A DNA stretch of 64,000 nt from Lunularia cruciata (Eukaryota; Streptophyta; Marchantiopsida; Lunulariales; Lunulariaceae). The stretch is from positions 33,868,608-33,932,607 of the forward strand of contig OX419762.1 in NCBI GenBank assembly GCA_948567375.1. Direction: 5' to 3'. Below, piece after piece: positions 22,025 to 31,511 of the stretch (positions are counted from its first letter, which is position 1; the number at the start of each line of letters is the position of its first letter). The notes beneath the pieces are model-generated. The model was not told the origin of the DNA, ran no database searches, and saw only the letters and a list, made by a program, of their open reading frames with translations. A program made the translations under genes and the position numbers.

Positions 22025-23464
22025 ATGGTGGCGAGCAAAGACAGCCCTCCGACAAGTTTCGACCTACATGATGAAACAGCTATACCTTTTCTCAAGTTTG
22101 GTCTGTACAGGAGCCTCATCATAGATCTGGAAGGGGTTCTCTTGAAGACGGACTTGAGTAATGAAGGCGTATTGGTGAAAGTAGTCGAAGAAATGTTTGG
22201 AGCAGTCAAGAAGATGACCGGGAAAGTCAGAGTATTCTGCGTCACTAAGAGTTCAACGGAGGAACTCAAGAGCTTGCGAAACCTGTTCCCAGAAGTATTT
22301 GAGTTGTTCGAGAGGACTTTTACCTCAGACACGGAGATTGGGGGCACGCAGAAATCGCATCCAAAGTTTTTCAAGCACCTAATGTACCAAGCGGGTATCC
22401 AAGCCTCAGAGACTGTGTTGATTGACAGCAGTCTGGAGACTGTCATATCTGCGGAGTCCACAGGAATCACTTGCATCCTGGCGAGTAACACCACTGATGA
22501 AACACTGCGAAAACTGATCTTAATCTTGCGCGGTAAGGAGGAGCGCATTGCAGCTGCGCGTGATTACCTGTGGAGAACAAGAGGAATGTACAAGTCGCTG
22601 GTCTTGACTCATGAAGGCTATCGTTTCCCTGTCCTCTTTGACCATTTCGTGGTTGCTGAGATTCTCAATGACGCACGCTTCTTGCCCATTGATGAAGCTC
22701 CGGAGTCGGGAGTGATAAACTTCTTCCCCAAGGACGAGCTACAAAGAACGGTCAGAAATGCGGGGAACAACTCGTTCTCCCACAGAAACTTCCCAGACGA
22801 CTGTGATAGCACCTCCATTGGGTTGTCCTCGTTGTACAAGTTTTCCCGCGTGAGTTTGGAGCTCATCAACAAGGTCCTCGACAGGATGCAATTGACAATC
22901 CCATTTAATCCGGATGGACTGCTACAAGTGTATTTCGATGTCAAACGTCCCAGAATAGAACCTGTAGGCTTGATGAATATACTGTACCTTTTCCATCTTG
23001 CAGGTCGTACGGAACTTCTCAAAGCATCAGAAGATTTCGTCTACAATTTGCTTGAGAGGAGAGCATACGTACGGGGCACAATGTACTATCGATCACCTGA
23101 TTGCTTCTTATTCCATCTAGCCAGACTAGTTTTTGAATTTAGACAGCACTTTGAAAAGGCTGGGTTTGTTGACCTGATTACAAGCAGGATCCGTGAAAGA
23201 GTCGGCATGCCGGGAGATGCACTTTCTCTCGGTATGAGAATTTTCACTTGCAACTTGTGTGGCATTCAAAACAACAGAGATGCCGAGCGGCTCTCTTGCA
23301 TGCAAAATACGAGTGGTTCATGGGAACCTTGTCCTTACTACACATACAACGATCCTAAAAGCTGGTTTGGAAACGAAGCTGTGAGCACGGCTTTTGCAGT
23401 GGTGGCGCTCGAAGCCAAAGCCAATTTGCCCACCAACAACGACGAGAGCTTCAGAGTACTTTAG
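22025..23464 (+). CDS. HAD-like hydrolase / class II terpene cyclase (TS-beta) fusion protein
   Basis: A single-exon 479-residue protein. Residues about 27-180 form a HAD-like domain: RSLIIDLEGVLL with the motif I Asp at D34 (the usual second Asp is E36), a motif III-like KSHPKFF at 110-116 and the motif IV-like IDSSLETV at 133-140. The linker (GYRFPVLFDHFVVAEI) matches the equivalent segment of fungal HAD-cyclases. Residues 255-470 are a terpene-synthase beta domain: PDDCDSTS with the class II acid motif D259-C-D261-S-T, then DGLLQVYFDVKRPRIEP, RRAYVRGTMYYRS, RERVGMPGDALSLGMRI and a C-terminal SGSWEPCPYYTY...FGNEAVSTAFAVVALEA. Family knowledge: such HAD-TSbeta enzymes protonate and cyclise farnesyl diphosphate to drimane-type products, and the HAD part may remove phosphate. 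Substrate and product here are inference. The ATG is in good context (G at -3 and +4). No intron or stop is seen. Confidence 0.88.
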   Translation: MVASKDSPPTSFDLHDETAIPFLKFGLYRSLIIDLEGVLLKTDLSNEGVLVKVVEEMFGAVKKMTGKVRVFCVTKSSTEELKSLRNLFPEVFELFERTFTSDTEIGGTQKSHPKFFKHLMYQAGIQASETVLIDSSLETVISAESTGITCILASNTTDETLRKLILILRGKEERIAAARDYLWRTRGMYKSLVLTHEGYRFPVLFDHFVVAEILNDARFLPIDEAPESGVINFFPKDELQRTVRNAGNNSFSHRNFPDDCDSTSIGLSSLYKFSRVSLELINKVLDRMQLTIPFNPDGLLQVYFDVKRPRIEPVGLMNILYLFHLAGRTELLKASEDFVYNLLERRAYVRGTMYYRSPDCFLFHLARLVFEFRQHFEKAGFVDLITSRIRERVGMPGDALSLGMRIFTCNLCGIQNNRDAERLSCMQNTSGSWEPCPYYTYNDPKSWFGNEAVSTAFAVVALEAKANLPTNNDESFRVL

Positions 23465-24414
23465 AACGTATATGGAAAATCATGTCTCCCATTAGATCAT
23501 GCCCGTCATGCTAGTTCTAGCTCCTTCATCAGAGGAGAGAAACCACATGGTTCTATCTATATCTATGATTTAAAGTTGACTTTGTGAAGTTACTGTGGTG
23601 GGCTAGTTTTAAGCCCGACATTCTCTTAGATGGGTATCATTTTCATTTGGACAGTGTTCATGAAAATGTCTATTTTATAAATGAAATTGTTCATTTTGGT
23701 TTGTAATGTTATTTATATTATAATTTATTGAAAATTAAAATATATGTTATATATTAATGGTGTTCTAAAATTCTTTACTTTACTTTTTTATTTAAAATAA
23801 ATTTCTTCATTAATATTATATATTTATTTTATATTTAAAATAAATTTTTTATTATTATATTTGATTTTATTTTTTATTTTTTATTTTTTAGAAATTTAAA
23901 TAAATTAAATATCTATATAAAATGTTTAATAAGTTTTTTATAGTAATAATTAAATTTTTCATTAATAATAATAATATTATTATTTAAAAATATTTAAATA
24001 TGAGTGAAAATAATATTTTATTATTATATAAATTTTTAATTCTATTATAAAATTATTCTCCTTTTAATGTAATTTTTATTTGAATAATCATTTTTTGTTA
24101 GATTTTATAATTTCCTTATAATGTATTATAATATAAATGTATATCATAATTATCAATATATCCATCATAAAAAAATTAATCAAATTCAAGTTACTCCTAA
24201 AGCAAATTCTTCCTTTTGCTCCCGAACCTATGAAGTATCAACAAGCATTTCTTACTATTAGTTCCTTGGTGTAATCCAAATGAGAAGATACAACTATATG
24301 CAATTTATTTCCAACTTAGAAGCTACATCCACTAAAGAACACATAAATATTCAATTTCATGCATAAATCATGCATAATAGAAGACAAAAGATAAAAGGCA
24401 GACTAGCAAAGCCA
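23465..24414. other. 3' flank of the terpene cyclase gene and a very AT-rich stretch
   Basis: The first 230 bp are ordinary 3'-flank sequence with possible polyadenylation signals (aaatgaaat near 23676). From about 23690 to 24180 the sequence is almost pure A/T with no coding potential. No gene was found. Confidence 0.5.
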
Positions 24415-24422
24415 ATCAAGAG

Positions 24423-25259
24423 AAAAAAAGGTGACCGCTTAGGAAAAATGAAGGATGGGAAGACCCCATCAAGCCGTACAAGGGAGAGACAAAAAAGGTA
24501 ACATGGGGCTAAGCCCCATTAGAGTCTGTATGAGAAATCTGCCCTACCGCACCTAAGATATCCGAGCTATGCAAGTCGTACGGTCTACACACAACTGGAG
24601 CATCCAAAGAAACATCACCTAATGTGATTGCTCTCGTATGGATTGCACCAGCCACTGCCCTCTGTAGAGCAATGGACACACTCTGTCTAAAGTAAGCTAC
24701 AAAGTATGAGAGTGAGAGTGGTACCCCCTTACGCCTAACATGATAAGCTCTTGCGCACTCCCTGACAAATGTGTCAAATGCCGTGTCCATCGCTCCATAT
24801 AACTCCAAGGCTAGAGGAACAAAGAGGTGACCTCGCTGCATGCCCCTATACTTGGAGACCTTGCGACCTGCTACTGCACTCGCCGCCCATCCAGGGGGAT
24901 GGGTAATCACTCCCTCCGAAACTGTATCTCGCGTAGGGTCCGTCACCACGACATCCGCTACTGTCACCTGATCATCTCGGACCAAGTATAAGTCTGCCTT
25001 GACACGTGTCGTCTGCAATGCATACGAACGCTCCCTCCAAGCCAAGTATCCACTCTCTCGTGCCATAGCAAACACTATGTCTTTATTGGCATCATGGGTA
25101 GCTATCCTCTGTCCTCCAAAAGGACACCGTGTCATGTGGACCGCCGCTGCATCTAGTGTAGAACCACACTCACAAGTGAGTAGTGAAGATGCAGATGGGT
25201 GGACCAAACCTAGGCGAAACCTCGTCGCTGTAGAGAAAGTAACCGGTGCGAGATGACTT
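24423..25259 (-). mobile_element. 5'-truncated non-LTR retrotransposon copy (837 bp), family RLE-1
   Basis: Bounded by the 8-bp direct repeat atcaagag at 24415-24422 and 25260-25267, a likely target-site duplication. The minus-sense insert contains the C-terminus of a retrotransposon protein, then a 3' tail ending ggtcacc plus a T-run. The same 3' tail recurs at 29004-29084 and 30339-30572. The name RLE-1 is a label for this window only. The copy sits inside an LTR-like sequence whose terminus is at 25309. Confidence 0.75.
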
Positions 25260-25264
25260 ATCAA
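24509..25264 (-). pseudogene. C-terminal domain of a non-LTR retrotransposon ORF: CCHC finger plus restriction-like endonuclease
   Basis: A 251-codon open stretch without internal stops but 5'-truncated at the insertion boundary. In this reading C31-x-C33-x9-H43-x3-C47 forms a zinc-finger pattern followed by R53...H57. ADLYLVRDDQVTVADV has Asp residues at 91 and 104, as in the PD-(x12-14)-D core of restriction-like endonucleases carried by R2-like and related elements. Then come AVAGRKVSKYRGM, VPLALELYG and FRQSVSIALQRAVAGA, the conserved tail seen with this domain in many eukaryotic retroelements. The role would be target nicking for target-primed reverse transcription. No RT domain survives here. 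Assignment to a named clade is not possible by eye. Confidence 0.65.
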
Positions 25265-25267
25265 GAG

Positions 25268-25309
25268 GACTTACACTAATAGAGCATACATGCACCAATG
25301 GACGTTACA
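25268..25309 (-). repeat. LTR-like terminus hit by the non-LTR insertion
   Basis: On the plus strand catgcaccaatggacgttaca ends here. The 680-bp LTR family ends catgcacaaatggatgttaca at 11390-11410, differing at only two of 21 positions, and on the minus strand similarity continues weakly (ATTAG). The rest of this LTR would continue left of 24414 but is not recognisably similar. Confidence 0.45.
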
Positions 25310-25989
25310 ATTTAATTCCATCATGATTATAAGATCTATACAACATATTAAAATTTCCATATTTCTTTCTTCACATTTTAATAATCATATAATTGTATTC
25401 AAATAAGAGAAGAATCTATCTATGTATCCTCTTCTCTACACTAAGCATGATAAAAATCTACTTGCATATTTCTTTCTTCACATATCAATAATCATATAAT
25501 CATATTCAAATAAGAGAAGAATCCATCTATAGAGCCTCTTCTCTGCACTAGGCTTGATAAAAGTAGATTTTTATCTAGGCTTGATAAAAATCTACTTTGC
25601 CTTGTGATCCATGAAAACTGCAGTTTTAACTCTCATCAATAAATATCAAAAAAAATTTAGACCAAAAATAATTTCCAACCCTTCCTATTTTGTCATTGAA
25701 TAGTTTTATCAAAATTATTAATCTATTTGCATTAATTAATGGATGATCATATCTATTTGGTCTAATATTGACAAATATTATATCCTATAGCTATCTTATA
25801 AGCATCAATTTAAATGATGAAAGGTTTATTTCAATTAATTTTGGCTAGAATTTCAACCAAACCAAAATTTCTTGAGCTTTTCAAAAGTTATTAAAGCCTA
25901 CTTATATTCTAAAATCATAATGTATACTCTTTTTCATTTAAAAATTCAACAGATAAATCCTTATTGGAAAATAAGAAATTTTATATCAC

Positions 25990-26650
25990 AAAGTGCTAAC
26001 CATTCCTAAGAATTAGTGCAAGTTTGTAAAGCTTGTATAGAGTGAAAGGTATGATTTTCTTCATTTTTTCAAAATTCACTTCTATTCCATCCTTGAAATG
26101 ATCTATCATAAAATTATACCTTTTTTTAGAACAAAAAATGCACTTCTCCAAGTTTAGTGATACATTTACCTCATCCAACCATTGCAAGGCTTTGATCAAG
26201 TGCTCAAGATTCTACTCCTTGTTTTTATTAAAATAAAATAAAAAGGACAATCAATGAAATTTTGTACAAATTTCTTGATAAAAAATTTGAATACTTTGTT
26301 CATAAACTATTAAAATATGCTTGAAACCATGCAAAGCCTAAAAGGTATAATCCTAATAGCATAAGTATCCCAAGGAATAGTGAATGTTGTTACTTATTAA
26401 TATTCCAATGTAATGTTGATTTTTACATAGTCATAGTAACCATCTCCAACCATACCTCTCATTAATAGCAAGAGCAAGAGGTAGTAGACATTCTAAGTAA
26501 TAAAATTGAACTTCTTGTATTCCATACAAACTCAGATTTTGTTATATTAACTCATTGCAATCATAATTTAAAAGATACTTAATTTGGATTCTTCACTCCA
26601 AAGGTAAATAAGGTTTCTTTGAGCTTGTCAATCCACTTCCTCACAATCAT
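25990..26650 (-). pseudogene. Gypsy reverse transcriptase fragment
   Basis: Minus-sense relic. Around 26370-26230, after frame changes, it reads PWDTYAIRIIPFRLCMV and then FMNKVFKFFIKKFVQNFID, matching the RT region W.T..YRVMPFGL..AP...F...MN..F...L.KFV..Y.DD. Below 26199 it has LDEVNVSLNLEKCIF, the conserved V.LN..KC.F segment after the catalytic loop. The catalytic Asp pair itself is not preserved. No neighbouring RNase H or LTRs were found. Confidence 0.6.
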
Positions 26651-26984
26651 TGTTCTTGGTACACTAATAAAAAAAAAATTTGGCACAAGTATTGCATGTG
26701 ATTCTACATTGACATCTACCAATTCTAAGTACAAGTCCATGGGTTGGTTCATCTAGAGGTGTAGATTGATGTTTTGAACCTTTGACTATAAACTAGGATG
26801 TTTTAGTTGCTTCTAAATTTGAGATAATCAAGGATGAAGACTAAAAGATTCCTCAAATTTGAAGGTCAAAAAGAGAACATAGAGCATCAAAGAGGTAGCC
26901 TACTAAATACTGTTGCTTTTCCACTGATTAAAAGAAAAATATTATCCATCTACATTTCAAGAAACCATGGATAATAAATGTCAT

Positions 26985-27560
26985 CAAAGATAGAAAACAT
27001 CAATAGAAGAAGAGATGGAATCCTTCATAAAAACTAGACATATGATCTGATGATATTGGCAATATGAAAGAAAGAAAATGGGTGTACAAAATGAAAGAAG
27101 TACATCCTAAATCTATGAAACTATGTACAATGCAAAGCTTGAAGCAAAAGGATATGTGGTGAAAATCACTTCTATTTGAGTGCTACTAACTATTGTTGCA
27201 TACAATGACCTAGAATTGGAGTAGCAAGATACTACCATACCTTTCTTATATGGAGATTTAGATTTCCTATATGGAAATTTAGAGGCACAAATTTTCATTA
27301 GCCAATTAGAAGGGTCTTAGGTCCTTAGGAAGGAGAATTGGATGTACAAGTTGAAGAAATCACTATACATGCTAATATAGAGTCCTCAGCACTAGTATAA
27401 TAAATTTTATGCTTTTATAACCCATCAACGCTACATCAAGAATGAATTTGATTACTATATGTATTTCAAAGAAGTTGAAAGATCCATATAATTATTTCAT
27501 TTTTTGCTTTGCATAGACATATGTTGATTGCAACTTAAATGAGAATGATGTTGAGAATGA
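26985..27560 (+). pseudogene. Copia reverse transcriptase fragment
   Basis: Plus-sense relic. EEMESFIKTRHM, then KERKWVYKMKEVHPKS followed by MQSLKQKDMW, corresponds to the copia RT start (EEM.SL..N.TW...KWV.K.K......KARLVAKGY). Farther on, RYIKNEFDYYMYFKEVERS and LFHFLLCIDM correspond to the segment before the catalytic YVDD (D.C.Y.K......I.L.LYVDDM), decayed to IDM. Many stops. Confidence 0.55.
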
Positions 27561-27569
27561 GAATGACAA

Positions 27570-28160
27570 TGAGTAGAGAATGATGTTGAGAAAGTTTCAT
27601 TTGAGTAGAGAGTTTAATAGGACTTGTGACTTGCTAAGACAATTTAGGTTTTTATATCTACAAGGACCAAAATATTTGTAGTTTAGGTTTTGCTTGTACT
27701 TTCTTAGCACTCAAAACATATGATATGTGTCTTGTATTATATTTTTTTAAGTCTTGTTGTGAACTTTCCTTCCAATCTCTTCTATGGTGAATCTAAGAGT
27801 GAGGTGGGGGTTGATATCAATCCAATTTAGTGCTAGTTTGATGAAAGCACCAAAATTAGCAAATAAAATTTTAAGGTTCTATTTAAAACTTTTATAGTCA
27901 TCATTACACAATATGTGATTATTCTCTATGAAATTGAATTTTTGTAGATGTTCTACAAATTAACTTTCAATTTAGAAGTGAACCACCTATATTTTGCATC
28001 TTCTTGATTAGATGCAAGTATTGTATGTACGTTTGTAATAAGTGCAAGCACTTAATTGACAACTATATTTGCATGGTAGCTGATCTAGACTAGACTACAT
28101 CACTATTTGAAGTGCCTTCACAGATTGGGTAATGCCTTTGGGCTAAAGAATACATTGACT
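27570..28160. other. Intergenic, nothing recognised
   Basis: AT-rich sequence with short gagaatgatgttgagaatga-type internal repeats at its left edge (27540-27600) and no recognisable coding or repeat structure otherwise. Confidence 0.4.
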
Positions 28161-28164
28161 ACAT

Positions 28165-28210
28165 AAACCCTAAACCCTAAAACCCTAAACCCTAAACCCC
28201 TAAACCCTAA
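28165..28210. repeat. Interstitial plant telomere-type repeat
   Basis: aaaccctaaaccctaaaacc continues for about six CCCTAAA units with two one-base slips (aaaaccc and aacccc). This is the Arabidopsis-type telomere unit in the C-rich sense. It stands alone among intergenic sequence, far from any visible chromosome end. Confidence 0.9.
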
Positions 28211-28679
28211 CACTTTGCAAAACATCTCAATAATCTCATAAAGGTTTACCTAGTTGAATTCACCATAAATGGTACTTAATAGCATCATCTCAATTACCTT
28301 CAAATATGCATCACATCATGCACAAAATATTAGGTTTCTTTCAACATGATGAACGTATATTTGTTGTGACTTTTGTTGTACTGTTAGAGCAAATCATAAC
28401 TGAGTATTACATTCTACCCAACCCAAAGATATAAGCAATTTTCATTTGGACACCTCCGTCCATAATGTAAAAACTATGTAAATTTGTAGGTGTAAAGTAT
28501 TTTATAGAAAAGTAGCATTGCATTTTTTAATGTATTGGCCGAAAAATTTGAATTCAATTGGTTGCAACTCTCTCAGGCAACATTTAATTATTTATGTATA
28601 TGCATGAAGGAAGTCCAATCCTAGCCCTCCTAGATTTTTCATAACCATTCATTTACAGACCAAACAAATATGATTATGC

Positions 28680-29650
28680 ATAAGTTGTAGTTTTTTCACA
28701 CTGAAAGTTTCAAGCACAAACTATCCTATTGTTTATCCCACAACAAAAATGTCTAAGGAAAACCACAATTACTATGTTGTTGAAAAAGAAGCTTTTTGTC
28801 ATATATGTGGTACAAAAGTTCAGACATTACATCTTGGCAAATAAGGTTTGTACTCTTAGAAACCACGGAACCGCAGTGGATCCTTTCAACAAAAAAAATC
28901 CAACAAATTCGGAACTATGGATCCTCTTCCTAACAGAATATAATCACAAAATTCTCTACACACCTAGCAAACAACTGGTAGTTCATAATTATCTATCTCA
29001 GATGGGCGACCGCGTAGAAAATACGACAGACGGGAAAACCCCATCAAGCCGTACAAGGGAGAGACGAAAAAGGTCAAATCTCAGATTATCTATCTCAGAT
29101 TGGGTAGATGATAGCTTTCCAGATGTAAATATATACATAGTAAAAGGTTCCATCCAATACATCACTATCAGCAATAGGGGAACTGGACTTCTATCAGCTA
29201 AACACATCAAATGACAAACACATGTGGCAATTCGTAAATCAAGGTTACTGGCCAGAAGGAACATCTAATAGGCTGAAGAAACTCCTAATGCAAACGAAAA
29301 ACCTTTTATCAATAATGATAAGAGACAACTATTAAAATTAGATATGGATGGTAAGCTATACCAAGTGTTACCTACAGGTCAGAGGCTAAAAGTATGCCCG
29401 ATGCAATGGGAGGGTTTTATAATATTTGAATGATCTCATGTACCATTAGGTCATCAAGCCAATGAAAGACCAATGGGAGGATATTGCATACCTGAAATCA
29501 TGGGCCAGTGCATTATACATAGTAGTTGCCTGGTTAACCTTATTCAAAGATACCCAAACGCTTACTAGAACTTGTGATGATTGCCAAAGAATCGGACCTC
29601 TCAAGCAATACCAAAGATCTTGGCTTTTGATATATGTATCTTGATAGTGA
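28680..29650 (+). pseudogene. Gypsy RNase H and integrase relic
   Basis: RNase H is seen as NYYVVEKEAFCHIYG (28775-28820 region) and QKFRHYILANKV in a second frame, then NKKNPTNSELWILFLTEYN, ILYTPSKQLVVHNYLSQ, the canonical end of gypsy RNase H. An 81-bp transposon piece (29004-29084) then interrupts it, and the linker resumes as GVDDSFPDVNIY. The integrase zinc region is reduced to TRTCDDCQRIGPLKQ (29564-29608). Stops and frameshifts throughout. The remainder beyond 29650 is displaced by a palindrome. Confidence 0.7.
29004..29084 (-). mobile_element. 81-bp 5'-truncated RLE-1 copy with 16-bp target-site duplication
   Basis: The exact 16-mer attatctatctcagat occurs at 28988-29003 and 29085-29100. 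Between the copies, cgaccgcgtagaaaat leads into ccccatcaagccgtacaagg and gagagacgaaaaaggt, the complement of the 3' tail of the element at 24423-25259. Removing insert and one repeat restores the gypsy frame. Confidence 0.88.
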
Positions 29651-29655
29651 AACAC

Positions 29656-29672
29656 CTTGAAAATGGTTAATT

Positions 29673-29712
<40 letters not shown>

Positions 29713-29729
29713 AATTAACCATTTTCAAG
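29656..29729. repeat. Perfect 74-bp palindrome with an (AT)18 core
   Basis: Arms cttgaaaatggttaatttg (29656-29674) and caaattaaccattttcaag (29711-29729) are exact reverse complements around alternating AT (29675-29710). It can form a hairpin or cruciform. It lies inside the decayed integrase. Confidence 0.95.
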
Positions 29730-30327
29730 ATATTCACTTGTTGTACAACAAACTTCCTTTTGCAAATTGGGTGTTAAATGCGGTTGTGACACATGGAATA
29801 TATGGTTCTTTTACTAGTACTAAGATCACTTTAAGTGCTCTGAATTCACTCATCAAGGAGTCAACACTCCGATTTCGATTTTCTTTCATATTGGACAAGC
29901 ATTTTCAGCTCTAAAGTACTTGTAATTCTCCATCGACAATGAAGACGATGAGGTAAACTTTTTAAGATTCCCTATGAAAAAACCTACAAATTATTTGTTT
30001 GTAGCGTGTCAGGTTATACTACATTATATTAAGTACTATATGAAGCATGTGCTCTCATGTGGGATGTGTGTGCCGCCAAATCTTTTATTTTCAAATATTT
30101 AATCAGCTAAGTTTCATACCTTTTAACCTCTGAATAACACGAAACCCAATCGTGAGTACATGTATGCGGTACGATGCAGGTTTTCCTACTTCATCTGTCT
30201 CTTGAGCCAGATTAGAAGAAACGGTTAATTAGTGGAACAATGCCATTCACAAACAACTACGATGATTCTTCCGTGAACAAGCCTGTAGCTATTGAAGAGG
30301 AAAGCATGCAATTTATGATTTCATGTA
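29730..30327. other. Gene-poor stretch after the palindrome
   Basis: Possibly the remainder of the gypsy integrase at first, then unrecognised sequence. No domain, repeat or RNA gene was seen. Confidence 0.35.
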
Positions 30328-30338
30328 CCCTCTTTCAC

Positions 30339-30572
30339 GGGTGGCTGGTGCAATCCATAGGAGAACAATCACATAAGGTGATGTTTCTTTGGTTGCTCCA
30401 ATAGTGTGTAGACGGTACGACTTGTACAACTCGAATATCTCAGGCGCGATAGGATAGATTTTTCATATAGACTCTATTGAAGCCTGGCCCCATGTTACCT
30501 TTTTTGTCTCTCCCTTGTAAGGATTGATGGGGTCTTCCGATCCTTAGTTTTTCCTACACGGTCGCCTTCTTC
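30339..30572 (+). mobile_element. 234-bp 5'-truncated RLE-1 copy
   Basis: Direct repeats ccctctttcac at 30328-30338 and 30573-30583 (11 bp, exact) bracket a plus-sense fragment. It encodes VAGAIHRRTIT, stop, GDVSLVAPIVCRRYDLY, collinear with AVAGAIHTRAITLGDVSL of the 24.5-kb copy, and then the same 3' tail ending cggtcgcc plus ttcttc. Two stops disrupt the coding part. Confidence 0.88.
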
Positions 30573-31063
30573 CCCTCTTTCACCAAGATTACACTTTCTA
30601 CTATACTTTCCACTGCTGACAACAACGAGCTCCTTTGCATTGACTGTATTCTTTTCAGAAATTCCGAGCATTCGAGCAAAGATATGGTGATAAGTTGTTG
30701 GGTGTAAAAGATCACCCCGAACCAAGAAGAATATGATATGAAGAACACCAAAAGCGTAAATAGTTTTTCTTCAAAACCGTGACTGGCTACCGAGTGAATT
30801 GCTATGTTAAATCCTTGCTCAAACTCAAGGACTTATCAATAGTCAATGGACATTCTAAATCACTGTCCGCGTAAGGTAGATCGCTACGATGTCTCCTCTT
30901 AATCCACAACGCTTGAAGGTCGCCAGGGCCAACTGAATCCTTTTAGGGGCCAATTTGAATACACTCGGGAGAGATTAAGGAATCAATAGAGCACAATCAA
31001 GAATGATAGAAAGTGCAAACCCCCTTTGAATCAAGACCCTCAGTTTCGCTTCTGTTCCCAGGA

Positions 31064-31511
31064 TTTTTGAGAGAACTAACGACTGATTTCCAGTGTATTA
31101 GATATCAGAAATACGGAATCCATTTCTTAGCAGCATCTTGCATTAATTTCCATCCTGTGAGTAACGTAAAGACATCATCCAAAAGAATAAACCTTCGGTA
31201 CTCTGGATTTTTGACAAAAAGAACTAGCGACTGGTTCCTAGTTTTAATCAAGTGACTATACTAGATATCGGAAATAGAAATCCATCTCGCAGCACCATCT
31301 TGAATTGATTTCCATCCTGTGAGTAAGGTAGCGACGTCATCCAGAAGAATAAACCTTCTGTGCTTTGGACTTCTGACAAAAAGAACTAACGTCTGATTTC
31401 TAGTTTTAACGAGTGACAATACTAGATCTCAGAAATAAGAAATGCATTTCTTCGCACCATCTTGAGTTAATTAACATTCAGTGAGTAACGACATCATCCC
31501 GAAAAATAAAT
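31064..31511 (+). repeat. Tandem repeat, about 150-160 bp, three units
   Basis: The segment agaactaacgactgattt starts at 31072, 31220 and 31382, each time followed by tagttttaa, tactagatatc(g/a)gaaata and atttccatcctgtgagtaa(c/g)g. Periods are 148 and 162. Units retain CpG and are diverged 10-20 percent by eye. Confidence 0.8.

Noticed and set aside
22618-23022. Antisense open stretches within the cyclase gene (also 21946-22548)
   Set aside because: Shadows of the well-supported plus-strand gene; they show no domain.
22025-23464. Bacterial or fungal contamination of the assembly
   Set aside because: The sequence runs without a gap from this gene into an LTR-like repeat and non-LTR elements whose relatives occur elsewhere in the window. 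Only the left side is separated by Ns, so the possibility is low but not zero.
28165-28210. True chromosome end
   Set aside because: Only about six units, with normal repeat-rich sequence on both sides.
29540-29914. Ile-Tyr repeat proteins around the AT microsatellite (also 44087-44329)
   Set aside because: Translation of alternating AT in both directions; not coding.
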